A stretch of DNA of 64,000 bases from Rhodopseudomonas sp. P2A-2r (GCF_026015985.1 NZ_CP110389.1:62001-126000), one strand, 5' to 3'. Shown: positions 31,190 to 42,651, counted from the first letter of the stretch. A program made the numbers and translations. The notes: generated by a model from the sequence alone, not told the origin.

Positions 31190-31254
31190 CGTTCAGTAGC
31201 TTCTTTCGCCGACGAGCCCGATTGCGGATTCGCCGGCAGCGTGAGGTGTGTACT

Positions 31255-32304
31255 TCAGGACTTTGTGGTTGCCGGCTTCTGCGACATTCCCTCATAGGCG
31301 GAGACGATGCGCGCCACCAGTTCGTGCCGGATCACATCTTCCGCCTTGAACTTGACCTGCGCGATGCCGGTGATGCCGTCGAGCAGGCGCGCGGCTTCCG
31401 CCAGGCCGGACGTCTGGCCGGGCGGCAGATCGACCTGGCTGGGATCGCCGGTAACGATCATGCGGCTGTTCTCGCCAAGCCGAGTCAGAAACATCTTCAT
31501 CTGCATCGAGGTGGTGTTCTGCGCCTCGTCGAGAATGATCGCCGCGTTGGTCAGCGTGCGACCGCGCATGAAGGCCAGAGGCGCGATCTCGATTTCGTTG
31601 GTCTGCAGCGCGCGCTCGACGATGCGCGAATCCATCAGGTCATAGAGCGCGTCGTAGATCGGGCGCAGATAGGGATCGACCTTCTCTTTCAGGTCGCCGG
31701 GCAGGAAGCCCAGTCGCTCGCCGGCCTCCACCGCAGGGCGGGTCAGGATGATGCGGTCGACTTCCTTGCGCTCGAACAGTTGCGCAGCCTGCGCCACTGC
31801 CAGCCAGGTCTTGCCGGTGCCGGCGGGGCCGATGCCGAACACCAGTTCGTGGCTCTTCAGCGCGCGGATATAGGTGTCCTGAGCCGCGGTGCGGGCGCGC
31901 ACCGGACGCTTGCGCAGGTTGATCGCCTCGAAGGTCGAGGCCTTCGCGGCCTTGGGATCGAAGGCGAACAGCGAGCCCTGCGCCAGCGTGGCGCGGATCG
32001 CGCCCTCGACGTCGCCTTGCGCGATGTCGTGGCCGGTCATCGCCTGGGCATACAACGTTTCGAGCACGCGGCGGGCGCCGTCGCAGGCATCGCGGGTGCC
32101 GGTCAAGGTGATGTGGTTGCCGCGGGAATCCACCACGACGTTGAGCCTGCGCTCCACCAGCGCGAGGTTCTGGCCGTAGGGGCCGACCAGCGACGATGCC
32201 GCGCGGTTGTCGTCGAAGGCAACGACGACCTGCGTCTCGGGCTGGACTTGTGTATCGAGTTTGCGGGCAGCGAGCGTAGGCGAATCCGATGCGCTTTTGG
32301 GCAA
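31255..32304 (-). CDS. phoH: PhoH-like (YbeZ) ATPase
   Basis: 349-residue cytosolic P-loop protein. An N-terminal KH-like region (LVGPYGQNLALVERRL, about 39-54) precedes a PhoH ATPase domain with Walker A GIGPAGTGKTWLAVAQA and Walker B IILDEAQNTT. Paired with ybeY, this type is thought to help rRNA metabolism as an RNA helicase or nuclease partner. The only reasonable start is TTG at 32302-32304, 4 nt after the miaB stop, preceded by GGAG. The family usually begins near this point. Confidence 0.93.
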   Translation of the reverse strand: MPKSASDSPTLAARKLDTQVQPETQVVVAFDDNRAASSLVGPYGQNLALVERRLNVVVDSRGNHITLTGTRDACDGARRVLETLYAQAMTGHDIAQGDVEGAIRATLAQGSLFAFDPKAAKASTFEAINLRKRPVRARTAAQDTYIRALKSHELVFGIGPAGTGKTWLAVAQAAQLFERKEVDRIILTRPAVEAGERLGFLPGDLKEKVDPYLRPIYDALYDLMDSRIVERALQTNEIEIAPLAFMRGRTLTNAAIILDEAQNTTSMQMKMFLTRLGENSRMIVTGDPSQVDLPPGQTSGLAEAARLLDGITGIAQVKFKAEDVIRHELVARIVSAYEGMSQKPATTKS

Positions 32305-32308
32305 GGGT

Positions 32309-33710
<1,402 letters not shown>

Positions 33711-33842
33711 GAAACCTGAATGCTGGATGGAGCGGCGCTTGCTGCGCGGGCTTCAGATATAGGGGAACGCCCGGAAAATCCAGCCCGATTGAGAAATATC
33801 TGAATTTTCAATGACTTGTCGAATCCCGAGCGACAATCTCGG

Positions 33843-33966
33843 TTGTCATCCCCGCGCATGCGGGGATCCAGTAACCGGCACTCCTATGGCTCCATCACCA
33901 CTGCCGGCGCCTACTGGGTCGCCCGGTCCTGGCGCGCTATTGCGCGCAGGCCGGGCGATGACAGCG
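33843..33966. repeat. Intergenic palindromic repeat (family B), intact copy
   Basis: Begins GTCATCCCCGCGCATGCGG and ends GGCCGGGCGATGACAGC, with inner inverted segments; the same element is broken by the IS30 insertion at 8477-9508. It lies between miaB and the HAD gene; 33711-33842 shows no gene. A shorter degenerate relative may exist at 39129-39192. Confidence 0.75.
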
Positions 33967-33976
33967 GAGGGGGCGG

Positions 33977-34639
33977 TTAAGCTTCCTGCCCAACCAAGCC
34001 GGGCAATTCCCGCATATCGCCGAAGATGGCCGTCGCGCCGGCGGCTTTCAGCGCCGCGGCGGTTTCTGGCCGGCAATGCGCGCCGCCATGAAAACCGAGC
34101 ACGGTCATGCCCGCAGCCACCGCACCGGTGACCCCGGGCACGCTGTCCTCGACCACCACGCAGCGCGCAGGCGTCGCGCCCATTTCGGCCGCCGCGAACA
34201 GGAACAGGTCCGGCGCCGGCTTGCCATGGCTGACCTGGCTCGCGGAAAACAAGTGGGGCCCGAAACGATCGCGCAGGCCGGTCGTGGTCAGGCTGCTGAC
34301 AATCCGCGTCGGTGTGCCCGAGGACGCCACGCAGATCGGCAGCGACAGTCTCGCGAGCGCTTCGGCGACATGCGGCACCGGCGTGAGCTGCTCGCCGAAC
34401 ACCCGGTCGATGGCCGCCTTAAGATCGACCGTGTACTCATCGGGCAAAACGCGGCCCATTTCCGTCTCGACCTCGAATCGCGCCTCACGCGACGAGCGGC
34501 CAAGAAAGCGATCATGCACCTGCTCGGCTGATATCGCGTAGCCGTGCGCCGTCAGCACCTCGGCGTGCACCACACAGGCCAGCGCCTCGCTGTCGACCAG
34601 CACGCCGTCGCAATCGAAAATGACGAGATCGAAACTCAC
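33977..34639 (-). CDS. HAD-superfamily hydrolase (phosphoglycolate phosphatase/beta-phosphoglucomutase-like)
   Basis: 220-residue haloacid dehalogenase-type phosphatase. Motif I FDCDGVLVDSEALA supplies the nucleophile Asp and the acid/base Asp; motif II is in CVASSGTPTRI. Motif III/IV is CVVVEDSVPGVTGAVAAGM. A helical cap lies at about 16-80. Substrate not determinable; such enzymes act on small sugar phosphates. The GTG start at 34637-34639 overlaps the fur stop (GTGA), so the gene is translationally coupled to fur. Confidence 0.9.
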   Translation of the reverse strand: MSFDLVIFDCDGVLVDSEALACVVHAEVLTAHGYAISAEQVHDRFLGRSSREARFEVETEMGRVLPDEYTVDLKAAIDRVFGEQLTPVPHVAEALARLSLPICVASSGTPTRIVSSLTTTGLRDRFGPHLFSASQVSHGKPAPDLFLFAAAEMGATPARCVVVEDSVPGVTGAVAAGMTVLGFHGGAHCRPETAAALKAAGATAIFGDMRELPGLVGQEA

Positions 34640-35091
34640 TTGGCCGACTTATCCTCGTCGAGCGGCACGCAATACAGCTCGAGCCGGTGGTCGACCAGCT
34701 TGTAGCCGAGACGCGCGGCGACCTCGGCCTGCAGCTTCTCGATTTCCTCGGAGGTGAATTCGATCACCGTGCCGTCACGCAGATTGATCAGGTGGTCGTG
34801 GTGGCTGTCACGCATGGTCTCGTAGCGCGCGCGGCCTTCGCGGAAATCGTGGCGTTCGATGATGCCCGCATCCTCGAACAGCTTGACGGTGCGATACACC
34901 GTGGAGATCGAGATCTTGTCGTCGACGGCAACACAGCGGCGATACAGTTCTTCGACATCCGGATGATCGACCGCTTCCGCCAGCACGCGCGCGATGACGC
35001 GGCGCTGTTCGGTCATGCGCATGCCGGTGGCGGCGCAGCGCGCCTCGATTCCGGTGGCCTTCAGCGCAGGCGTGGGTTTGAATGCTGTCAT
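34636..35091 (-). CDS. fur: Ferric uptake regulator family protein Fur (or Mur)
   Basis: 151-residue metal-responsive repressor. The winged-helix domain shows MRMTEQRRVIARVLAEAV and DDKISISTVYRTVKLFEDAG; the metal-binding part contains SHHDHLINLRDGTVIEF. In rhizobia this group responds to iron or manganese (Fur/Mur) and regulates uptake genes; sequence alone does not decide. The start is ATG 35089-35091 (TAFKPTPALKATGIEAR follows). It is encoded after tsaB-rimI and overlaps the HAD gene. Confidence 0.92.
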   Translation of the reverse strand: MTAFKPTPALKATGIEARCAATGMRMTEQRRVIARVLAEAVDHPDVEELYRRCVAVDDKISISTVYRTVKLFEDAGIIERHDFREGRARYETMRDSHHDHLINLRDGTVIEFTSEEIEKLQAEVAARLGYKLVDHRLELYCVPLDEDKSAK

Positions 35092-35160
35092 GCTTTGAGC
35101 TTTCGGCGCGGCGAGCGATCGCGCGCTGCAAATGTCGCCCCTTGTGCCACCGCGCACGCC

Positions 35161-35646
35161 TTACGACAAGTCGCGGCGCATCACCAAGGCGTTCAATTCC
35201 TGGCCGCCGGCCTCCTTGTAATAGCGTTCGCGGCGCCCTGCGACGACAAATCCGGTCCGTTCATACAGCCGCCTCGCCGGCTGATTGTTTTCCTCGACTT
35301 CCAGGAACACGGTGCGGATGCCGCGGCCCGCGAGATGGCCGAGATGGGTGAGAAATAACTCCCGCGACAGACCGCGGCCGCGATGCGCGGGAGCGAGCGC
35401 GATGGACAGGATTTCCGCCTCATCCGCGGCCATCCGCGACACCGCAAAGCCGATGACGGCGGGGCCCTGGCGCAACCGGTGCACCAGAGTGTTGCCTTCG
35501 CCGAGCATCTGCTCGAATTCGGTCTCGCCCCAGCCGCGATGGAACGAGGCGCCGTGCAGCCGCGCCAAAGCGCGCGCGTCGCGCAGGGTGGCAGGCTCGA
35601 CCACGGCAGGTCGGCGACTCCACAGGCGCGACAGCCAAGCCGTCAT
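35161..35646 (-). CDS. rimI: Ribosomal-protein-alanine N-acetyltransferase family (RimI-type GNAT)
   Basis: 161-residue GNAT acetyltransferase. Acetyl-CoA binding motif A is visible as ILSIALAPAHRGRGLSRELF, and motif B as FLEVEENNQPARRLYERTGF. RimI acetylates the N-terminus of S18; in many bacteria rimI follows tsaB, as here. ATG 35644-35646 overlaps the tsaB stop (ATGA). Specificity is inferred from gene position and similarity. Confidence 0.9.
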   Translation of the reverse strand: MTAWLSRLWSRRPAVVEPATLRDARALARLHGASFHRGWGETEFEQMLGEGNTLVHRLRQGPAVIGFAVSRMAADEAEILSIALAPAHRGRGLSRELFLTHLGHLAGRGIRTVFLEVEENNQPARRLYERTGFVVAGRRERYYKEAGGQELNALVMRRDLS

Positions 35647-36341
35647 GACGCGGCGGCCTGCGTGGCTTTCTGCAGCGGATCGATCTGCGGCTTGGCGTCG
35701 GGCGCACGCAGGTAATAGGGCCGGGCCGGCGCATTCTCCGGGGTGACGGCGGCGCCGAGCCAGCCGATCCAGGTGATGTCGGGCGCCGGTTGTGCATCGA
35801 CCTGCAGCGGCGGGGCGGCGTCGGCTGGCCAGCTGTCGGCGAGGATCTGCGCCGCGTTGCCGACGATATGCGGCGCGCCAAGCCGCGCGACTTCCAGCGC
35901 CTCGCCAACCGGCGCGACGCGTGGGCGGATCAGCGGGCTGCCGTCGCCGGCAACCACCTGGAAATAGACGTGGTCATGACGGGCATCGATGGCGGAGATG
36001 ATCGGATGCGGCTCGTTGCGGCTCACCACCGGCGCGGCGTAGGCCGTCAGGGTAGTCACGCCGACTACCGGCTTGCCGGCGGCGAGGCCGAGTCCGCGCG
36101 CCGCGGACAACCCGACCCGCAGGCCTGTGAAACTGCCGGGTCCGGTGGTGACGGCGATACGACCCAGGTCGGCGAAGCCGATGCCGGATTGCGCCATGAC
36201 CCGCGCAATCAGCGGCATCAGCGCTTCGGCATGGCCGCGCTTCATGGGCAACGATTCATGGGCGATCAGCCGGCTGACGCGGGTGTCGAGCACACCGGCG
36301 GCGCAGGCATCGAGGGCGGTATCGATGGCGAGGATCAGCAT
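35643..36341 (-). CDS. tsaB: tRNA threonylcarbamoyladenosine biosynthesis protein TsaB
   Basis: 232-residue member of the ASKHA/YeaZ family that partners TsaD and TsaE in making t6A37 in tRNA. The start LILAIDTALDACAAGVLD and the segment IAVTTGPGSFTGLRVGLSAA are diagnostic. The ATG at 36339-36341 is preferred over the in-frame TTG six bases upstream. It heads the minus-strand chain tsaB-rimI-fur-HAD. Confidence 0.94.
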   Translation of the reverse strand: MLILAIDTALDACAAGVLDTRVSRLIAHESLPMKRGHAEALMPLIARVMAQSGIGFADLGRIAVTTGPGSFTGLRVGLSAARGLGLAAGKPVVGVTTLTAYAAPVVSRNEPHPIISAIDARHDHVYFQVVAGDGSPLIRPRVAPVGEALEVARLGAPHIVGNAAQILADSWPADAAPPLQVDAQPAPDITWIGWLGAAVTPENAPARPYYLRAPDAKPQIDPLQKATQAAAS

Positions 36342-36719
36342 TTGCAATCTTTAGCATGACTTGTGAGCAATTTTGCACGCTGCCCACAACTCATTTTGGG
36401 CGCGCCGATTCGGCCGCGCGGCAGATCTCGCGTCGCAGCAATTTGGTCGGATACGTTGCGCGATACCGGCAGATCGCAGTTGGCCTCTAGGGAATTTTTT
36501 CAACTCGACAAGCAGGGAGGACAAGGTGCGACATTTTTGTTCCGCGACGTAACACCCTTTAGTTGCAGGGGTTCCCGCATTTCTACGGAACTCCCACTTA
36601 ACAAAATCTTCGCGAATGGAGCCGATGATGCACATCGTCCATCGACCGTGATGGCGCCCGTCTGTTTGCATTTCAAACACCGAACGGCGCGCAATCCCCG
36701 ACAACATTGGAACCAAAAC
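36342..36719. other. Divergent intergenic region tsaB / chemoreceptor
   Basis: 378 bases between the tsaB start and the chemoreceptor start, more AT-rich than the surroundings. The frame of the chemoreceptor stays open through most of it, but the translation has no family similarity and the real start is at 36720. I see no clear promoter, repeat or small gene; promoters for both flanking genes must lie here. Confidence 0.5.
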
Positions 36720-38393
36720 ATGTTCAATCGCCGTCCGAGCAGAAGCGAGCAGGCCAAATCCCTTGCAACGGATATTCTGACAGCGAATGTGATGGTCGCC
36801 GATGCCGACCACAATATCGTTTACATGAACGAGGCTGTCGTCGGTCTGCTGAGCGAGGCCGAGGCCGATATCCAGAAAGACCTCCCGCGCTTCAGCGTTG
36901 CCAAGCTGATCGGCAGCAATATCGACGTCTTTCACAAGAACCCCGCCCATCAGCGCCAGATGCTCGAAAGCCTGCAGGCGACGCATCGCGCCACGATCAA
37001 GGTCGGCGGCAGAATTTTCGACCTCGTCGCGACGCCCGTCAAGAACAAGGATGGCACCCGCGTCGGCACGGTGGTCGAATGGTCCGATTCGACGCTTCGG
37101 CTGCAGAACCTGGAATTTACGGCAAAGGTGACGGCAATCGGCCGGGCGCAGGCCTCCATTGAGTTCGGGATGGACGGCACCATCATCACTGCCAATGAGA
37201 ATTTCCTGAGCGCGCTCGGTTACACGCTGCCGGAAATCCAGGGCAAGAACCACAGCATGTTTATCGCGCCTGCGGAACGCGACGGCGCGGCCTACCGCGA
37301 ATTCTGGGCGAAACTGAACCGCGGCGAGTACCAGGCCGCTGAATATAAACGCATTGGCAAAGGCGGCAAGGAAGTCTGGATTCTCGCCAACTATAATCCG
37401 ATCTTCGACGAGCGCGGCAAACCGTACAAGGTCGTCAAGTACGCGACCGACGTGACCGAGCAGAAACTCAGAAACGCCGACCTCGCCGGCCAGATCGCCG
37501 CGATCGGCAAATCGCAGGCGGTGATCGAGTTCGACATGAACGGTACCGTCCTCAATGCCAACGATAATTTCCTGCACGCGCTGGGCTATTCGCTCGGCGA
37601 GATCAAGGGCAAGCACCACAGCATGTTCGTCGACCCGTCGGAACGCGACGGCTCCGCCTATCGTGAATTCTGGGCCAGCCTGAACCGCGGCGAATACCAG
37701 GCCGCCGAATACAAGCGTGTCGGCAAAGGCGGTCGCGATGTCTGGATCCAGGGGTCGTACAATCCGATCCTCGACCTCAACGGCAAGCCGTTCAAGGTCG
37801 TCAAATACGCCACCGACACCACCGAGCAGGTGATTGCCCGCATGAAGAGCGATCGGGTCCGCGGAATGATGGAATCCGTCGCCGCCGGCGCCGAAGAGCT
37901 GAATGCCTCGGTGCGCGAAATCTCCGAGGCGATGATGAAATCGAAGAACACCGCGATGTCGGCGGTGAGCAAGGTCGAGCAAGCCGACGAACAGGCCCAG
38001 CGCCTCAGCTCTGCAGCGCAAGCCATGAGCGGTATCGTCGAACTGATCGGAAATATTACCGGTCAGATCAACCTGCTGGCCCTCAACGCGACCATCGAGT
38101 CTGCGCGCGCCGGTGAAGCCGGCCGCGGCTTCGCTGTGGTGGCGTCCGAGGTGAAGAACCTCGCCAACCAGGCCAAGCAGGCCACCGACAAGATCGGCAG
38201 CGAGATCGGCAGCCTCAATGGCATTTCCTGCGATGTGGTCTCCGCATTGATCGCGATCAAGCAGGAAATCCAGAACGTCAGTGAATACGTCACGGCCACG
38301 GCGGCGGCCGTCGAGGAACAGAGCACGGTGACAAGCGAGATGTCGTCGAGCATGCAGCGCGCAGCGGCCGAGGCCGCCAGCATCGGCCGCTAG
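36720..38393 (+). CDS. Soluble methyl-accepting chemotaxis protein with tandem PAS domains
   Basis: 557-residue chemoreceptor without signal peptide or transmembrane helices, so cytoplasmic. There are three PAS modules: a degenerate first (about 15-125) and two nearly duplicate ones (about 135-250 and 257-375), each followed by a PAC-like [11 protein letters not shown]. The pair shares long stretches such as EYQAAEYKR(I/V)GKGG. The signalling domain (about 385-557) has the conserved hairpin tip [20 protein letters not shown], then [16 protein letters not shown]. It would relay an internal redox or energy signal to CheA. The start is ATG 36720-36722. Alone in orientation, no che genes nearby. 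Confidence 0.92.
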   Translation: MFNRRPSRSEQAKSLATDILTANVMVADADHNIVYMNEAVVGLLSEAEADIQKDLPRFSVAKLIGSNIDVFHKNPAHQRQMLESLQATHRATIKVGGRIFDLVATPVKNKDGTRVGTVVEWSDSTLRLQNLEFTAKVTAIGRAQASIEFGMDGTIITANENFLSALGYTLPEIQGKNHSMFIAPAERDGAAYREFWAKLNRGEYQAAEYKRIGKGGKEVWILANYNPIFDERGKPYKVVKYATDVTEQKLRNADLAGQIAAIGKSQAVIEFDMNGTVLNANDNFLHALGYSLGEIKGKHHSMFVDPSERDGSAYREFWASLNRGEYQAAEYKRVGKGGRDVWIQGSYNPILDLNGKPFKVVKYATDTTEQVIARMKSDRVRGMMESVAAGAEELNASVREISEAMMKSKNTAMSAVSKVEQADEQAQRLSSAAQAMSGIVELIGNITGQINLLALNATIESARAGEAGRGFAVVASEVKNLANQAKQATDKIGSEIGSLNGISCDVVSALIAIKQEIQNVSEYVTATAAAVEEQSTVTSEMSSSMQRAAAEAASIGR

Positions 38394-38453
38394 CAGCGCG
38401 GCCCGATCACCGCGACGCTGGCCGCGCAAAGCACGGCCGGCACGCTGCGCTGT

Positions 38454-39023
38454 CTACATCGGACGGACTTCCACCACGTCCGGCACGAAGTGCTTGAGCA
38501 GGTTCTGGATGCCGTGCTGCAGCGTCGCCGTCGACGACGGGCAGCCGGCGCACGATCCCTTCATGTTCAGATAGACGATGCCGTCCTTGAAGCCGCGGAA
38601 GGTGATGTCGCCGCCGTCATTGGCAACGGCCGGACGTACCCTCGTCTCGATCAGGTCCTTGATGATCTCCACCGTCTCGGCGTCGGCCTCGGCGAAGAAC
38701 TCTTCCTCACCATTGACGGCCACGTCACCGGAAACACTGCCGTCGGCCATCAGCGGACCGCCGGACATATAGTGTTCCATGATAGCGCCGAGGATCGCCG
38801 GCTTCATGTGCTGCCAGTCGCTGGCATCCTTGGTCACGGTGACGAAATCCGAGCCGTAGAACACGCTGGTGACGCCGGGGACGTCGAACAGCCGCTCCGC
38901 CAGCGGCGAAGCCGCGGCTGCCGCGCGGCTGGTGAATTCCATGGTGCCGCTCGCGAGCACGTCGCGGCCGGGGATGAACTTCAGGGTGGCCGGGTTCGGG
39001 GTGGCTTCGGTCTGGATAAACAT
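38454..39023 (-). CDS. NifU-like iron-sulfur scaffold (Nfu type)
   Basis: 189-residue protein with an N-terminal Nfu_N domain (FIQTEATPNPATLKFIPGR, residues 2-20) and a C-terminal NifU-like domain (about 115-185). The latter's GSCAGCPSS holds the CXXC pair Cys158/Cys161 that carries a transferable Fe-S cluster. It is the general (not nitrogenase-specific) carrier of alphaproteobacteria and mitochondria. ATG 39021-39023 is preferred over the in-frame upstream ATGs because FIQTEATPNP is the family start. Confidence 0.93.
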   Translation of the reverse strand: MFIQTEATPNPATLKFIPGRDVLASGTMEFTSRAAAAASPLAERLFDVPGVTSVFYGSDFVTVTKDASDWQHMKPAILGAIMEHYMSGGPLMADGSVSGDVAVNGEEEFFAEADAETVEIIKDLIETRVRPAVANDGGDITFRGFKDGIVYLNMKGSCAGCPSSTATLQHGIQNLLKHFVPDVVEVRPM

Positions 39024-39203
39024 GAGCAATCTCCGGTACATCACCGGTTCAAGGCCGGCGCGCTCTCGGTTGAGAATGGGCTTGTCTAGCAGATGGCCAC
39101 GGGGAACGCACGATCAAGGGGCGTTGGGCTGTCATTCCGGGGTAGCTGCGCCATCCTCGCCTGTCGCGGCCGCGAAAGCGGGCGATGACAGGCGAGTTTG
39201 GCG

Positions 39204-39698
39204 CTACGACAGCGCGTCGAGCTCCAGGTCCGTCAATCCGCCCGGCACGATGGTCACCGGGATCGGGAATGCGCCGACCAGCTTGGCCATCATGGTGACG
39301 ATCGGCCCCGGCCCCTCGGGACCGGCAGAGGCCGCCAGCACCAGCATGGCGATATCGACATCCTTGTCGATCACGTCGAGGATTTGCTCGGTGGAATCGC
39401 CCTCGCGGATCACCCGTTCCGGGGTGATCGCGGCGATGCCGTTGGCGCGTCCGGCGGCACGGTCGAGCGCGGTGTTGGCGCCCTCCTCGGCCTCGGCGCG
39501 CATGATGTCGGCGACGCCCAGCCATTGCTGGTTCAGATCTTCCGTCTCGATCACCCGCAGCATCACCACGCCGCCACCTACGCGCACGGCCCAGCGACTG
39601 GCGTAATAGACTGCGCGGTCCCATTCCTCGCTGTCGTCAACGACCACGAGACATTTCGGCTTGTGGCCGGATTCATAGCTGCGTCTCTGGGTGCTCAT
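39204..39698 (-). CDS. Universal stress protein family
   Basis: 164-residue single-domain Usp-like protein: KCLVVVDDSEEWDRAVYYAS at the N-terminus, acidic middle, and MLVLAASAGPEGPGPIVTMM near the C-terminus. The usual G-2X-G-9X-G(S/T) ATP-binding loop is not clear, so it may belong to the non-ATP-binding branch. The start is ATG 39696-39698; an upstream in-frame ATG is possible. It lies between the Nfu gene and trpS, probably transcribed after trpS. No FixK-like site seen upstream. Confidence 0.82.
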   Translation of the reverse strand: MSTQRRSYESGHKPKCLVVVDDSEEWDRAVYYASRWAVRVGGGVVMLRVIETEDLNQQWLGVADIMRAEAEEGANTALDRAAGRANGIAAITPERVIREGDSTEQILDVIDKDVDIAMLVLAASAGPEGPGPIVTMMAKLVGAFPIPVTIVPGGLTDLELDALS

Positions 39699-39842
39699 GC
39701 ATGTCCCGATGCTGAACCGCACGAACTGCGGCTGCGTCATGCTGCCACGACGCAGCATCGTTCCACAAGCACGGCGCGGCGGCGTGCCGTCGCCGCGCCG
39801 ATTGTGGCAATGAGATGAAACCGAAACGCGGCGCGTGAGAAA

Positions 39843-40892
39843 TTACTTTCTCCGCACCAGGCCCATGATGTCCTTCACGGCATTCAGCGTTTCCGATGCG
39901 ATCGCGTTGGCGCGTTCGGCGCCGTCGGCCAGCACCGAATCCACATAGGCCTGGTCGCCGGACAGCCGCTTCATCTCGGCGGCGATCGGCGCCAGCTTGC
40001 TCACCGCGAGTTCGGCCAGCGAAGATTTGAACCCGGAGAACTGCGCACCGCCGAATTCGCGCAGCACCTCGGATTTCGGCTTGTCGGCCAGTGCGGCGTA
40101 GATGCCCACCAGATTGTCGGCCTCCGGGCGCGGCTTGAGCCCTTCCTCTTCCGACGGCAACGGCTCCGGATCGGTCTTCGCCCGGCGAATCTTCTGCGCA
40201 ATGGTATCGGCGTCGTCGGTGAGGTTGATGCGCGAATTGTCGGAGGCATCCGACTTCGACATCTTCTTGGTGCCGTCGCGCAGGCTCATGACGCGGGTCG
40301 CCGCGCCGGTGATCACCGGTTTCGGCATCGGGAAGTACACGCCGTTATGGCCCTGCGCCGCGATGGATTCCGAGAAGTCATTGTTGAACTTCTGCGAGAT
40401 GTCGCGACACAGTTCGAGATGCTGCTTCTGGTCCTCGCCGACCGGCACATGGGTGGCGCGATAGAGCAGAATGTCCGCGGCCATCAGCACCGGATAGTCG
40501 TACAGGCCGACCGACGCGTTCTCGCGGTCCTTGCCGGCCTTTTCCTTGAACTGGGTCATGCGGTTCAGCCAACCCAGGCGGGCGATGCAGTTGAAGATCC
40601 ACGCCAGCTCGGCATGGCCGGATACCTGGCTCTGGTTGAAGATGATCTGCTTTTTCGGATCGATACCCGACGCGATGAAGGCCGCGGTGACCTCGCGGGT
40701 GTTGCGTCGCAGTTCGTCGGGACCGCCCCATACCGCCACCGGCACCGTGATGGCGTGCATGTCGACCACGCAGTACACGCAGTTATGCGTCTCCTGCAGT
40801 TTGACGAAATTGACGATGGCGCCAAGGTAGTTGCCGAGGTGCAGATTGCCCGTCGGCTGGACGCCAGAAAAAACCCGTTCGGTGATCGGCAT
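39843..40892 (-). CDS. trpS: Tryptophanyl-tRNA synthetase
   Basis: 349-residue class I aminoacyl-tRNA synthetase charging tRNA-Trp. The HIGH-type motif is in [20 protein letters not shown], and the KMSKS loop is [26 protein letters not shown] is family-specific. The ATG is at 40890-40892, 64 bp after murJ on the same strand. Length normal. Confidence 0.97.
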   Translation of the reverse strand: MPITERVFSGVQPTGNLHLGNYLGAIVNFVKLQETHNCVYCVVDMHAITVPVAVWGGPDELRRNTREVTAAFIASGIDPKKQIIFNQSQVSGHAELAWIFNCIARLGWLNRMTQFKEKAGKDRENASVGLYDYPVLMAADILLYRATHVPVGEDQKQHLELCRDISQKFNNDFSESIAAQGHNGVYFPMPKPVITGAATRVMSLRDGTKKMSKSDASDNSRINLTDDADTIAQKIRRAKTDPEPLPSEEEGLKPRPEADNLVGIYAALADKPKSEVLREFGGAQFSGFKSSLAELAVSKLAPIAAEMKRLSGDQAYVDSVLADGAERANAIASETLNAVKDIMGLVRRK

Positions 40893-40956
40893 TGTGCTGT
40901 TCCCATGCGCGCCGATGTGGACTCGGCGCTATCCGCCGTCCATTGCCACGCGGGGA

Positions 40957-42513
40957 CTAGGCACGCAAGTCGCCGGCGCGGGATTGCCGGAATGCGCGCC
41001 ACGCGCCGGCCGGCGTGACCACGCCGAACAGCGCGAGCGCCGCGCCATAGACGACCAGCGCGCTGGCGATCAGCACGCCGACCAGCGCCGCCTGCGCAAT
41101 GACGAGCGCGTCCGGGACCCAGGCCCGGACGACATGCGCCTCCAGCCACAGCGCGGCGCCCATGGCCAGCGCCGCCAGCACGATGCGCGGCAGTCGCATT
41201 TGCGCGGCGGCATCGATCGAAAATCCGAACGTGGCACGACCGCGCAAGATCAGGACGACAGCACAGCTCCAGGCGCCCAGCGCGATGCTGCCGGCGATGC
41301 CGGCGACGCCGAATCCGCGCAGCAGCCACGCGGCCGTGACCACCGCCAGCAGCCCGGCCAGCGTGGCCATCAGCGGGGTCATGGTGTCGTCGCGGGCAAA
41401 GAACGCCGGCGCCAGCGCCTTCACCAGCACATGCGCCGGCAGGCTGAGAGCCAGCAGCGTCAGTGCCTGCGCCGTTGCGAGGCTATCGACGGCCGTGAAG
41501 GCGCCGTGCTCGAACAGGAGTTGCACGATCGGCGCGCTCAGCACCATCAGGCCGAGCGTCGCCGGCAGCGCCAGGCCGACCGCCAGTTCGAGGCCGCGCG
41601 ATTCCGCGCCATGGATGGCAGCGGGATCGCCGGATCGCACCGCGCGGGTCAGCTCCGGGACCAGCACCGTGCCCATGGCGGTGCCGACGATGCCGAGCGG
41701 CAGTTCGATCAGCCGGTTGGCGAAATACAGCCACGACACCGCCGAGGGTGCGTGCGATGCGATGATCGCACCGGCCACGATCAGCAGCTGCGGGCCGGAA
41801 TTGGCGATCATACCGGGCATCGCCTTGCGCAGAAATCCGCGCATCTGCGCGTCCCATGACAGCCGCAATGGCGTGGCCACCGCCTCGCCGCTGCGCAGCG
41901 CGAACATGGCCAGTTGCAGCAGTCCGGCCATGCCGACCGTCGCCGCCAGCAGCGTCGCCGCCGCTGCGGCGTCCGGTCGCTCCAGCAGCAGCGCCGCCAT
42001 GACGCCGATCAGCGCGAGGTTGAACAGCACCGGCGAGAAGGCGGTGAGCGCGAAGCGGTCCTGCGCATTGAGCAGCCCCATCATCACCGCCACCGGCCCG
42101 GCAAAGGCCAGATAGGGCAGCATCAGCCGGGCATTGTCGACCGCCAGCTGCAGCGTCGCGGTTCCCCGGAAGCCGGGCGCCAGAAGCGCGATCAGCAGCG
42201 GCATGGCGACGCCGACAACGACGGTGGCGATCACCAGCGCAGCACTCAGCGTGCCGAGTACGCGACCCGCAAACGCCGCAGCAGCAGCCTCGCCATCGAT
42301 GGATCGTATCCGCAGCCAGGCCGGTATCAGGGCGGCATTCAGCGCGCCCTCGGTGAGCAGCCGCCGGACCACATTGACCAGCTGGAACGCGACCAGGAAC
42401 GCGTCCGCCACCGGCCCGGCGCCGAGCAGTGCCGCCACCATAGCATCGCGCGCAAAACCCAGCAGCCGCGACACCAGCGTACCCATGGAAACGGTCAGGA
42501 TGGAGCGGATCAT
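40957..42513 (-). CDS. murJ: Lipid II flippase MurJ (MviN)
   Basis: 518-residue inner-membrane protein with about fourteen transmembrane helices, moving lipid II to the periplasm for peptidoglycan synthesis. The N-terminal MIRSILTVSMGTLVSRLLGF-like start, GAGPVADAFLVAFQLVNVVR and the central SWLYFANRLIELPLGIVGTA are characteristic. The ATG is at 42511-42513. Followed by trpS, a frequent order in this bacterial group. Confidence 0.95.
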   Translation of the reverse strand: MIRSILTVSMGTLVSRLLGFARDAMVAALLGAGPVADAFLVAFQLVNVVRRLLTEGALNAALIPAWLRIRSIDGEAAAAAFAGRVLGTLSAALVIATVVVGVAMPLLIALLAPGFRGTATLQLAVDNARLMLPYLAFAGPVAVMMGLLNAQDRFALTAFSPVLFNLALIGVMAALLLERPDAAAAATLLAATVGMAGLLQLAMFALRSGEAVATPLRLSWDAQMRGFLRKAMPGMIANSGPQLLIVAGAIIASHAPSAVSWLYFANRLIELPLGIVGTAMGTVLVPELTRAVRSGDPAAIHGAESRGLELAVGLALPATLGLMVLSAPIVQLLFEHGAFTAVDSLATAQALTLLALSLPAHVLVKALAPAFFARDDTMTPLMATLAGLLAVVTAAWLLRGFGVAGIAGSIALGAWSCAVVLILRGRATFGFSIDAAAQMRLPRIVLAALAMGAALWLEAHVVRAWVPDALVIAQAALVGVLIASALVVYGAALALFGVVTPAGAWRAFRQSRAGDLRA

Positions 42514-42651
42514 GGCGGCATTCTAACCGGGCCAAGCTTGCTGGCGGAGGGCGGAAGTGATAGGTCGCAGCACCCTGCAGAACCCGTCCTGTCCCGCAGA
42601 CTTGGACCGGATTTCCCGCACAACCGCAATTGCCGCAACCGGATATTCTTC

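Noticed and set aside
36598..36630. TTAACAAAA ... GCCGATGA resembling a flagellar sigma-28 promoter before the chemoreceptor
   Set aside because: The spacing is too long (14 instead of about 11) and the elements are imperfect.
36363..36719. In-frame N-terminal extension of the chemoreceptor
   Set aside because: Frame open by chance; low-complexity translation without similarity, and family sequence starts at the ATG at 36720.
36351..38429. Long open frame (about 690 codons) on the minus strand opposite the chemoreceptor
   Set aside because: Its translation has no family features, and the plus-strand gene has clear PAS and MCP domains; long antisense frames are common in GC-rich DNA.
41914..42651. 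Upstream extension of the adenosine-kinase-like frame
   Set aside because: It is antisense to murJ; the kinase begins at 42652.
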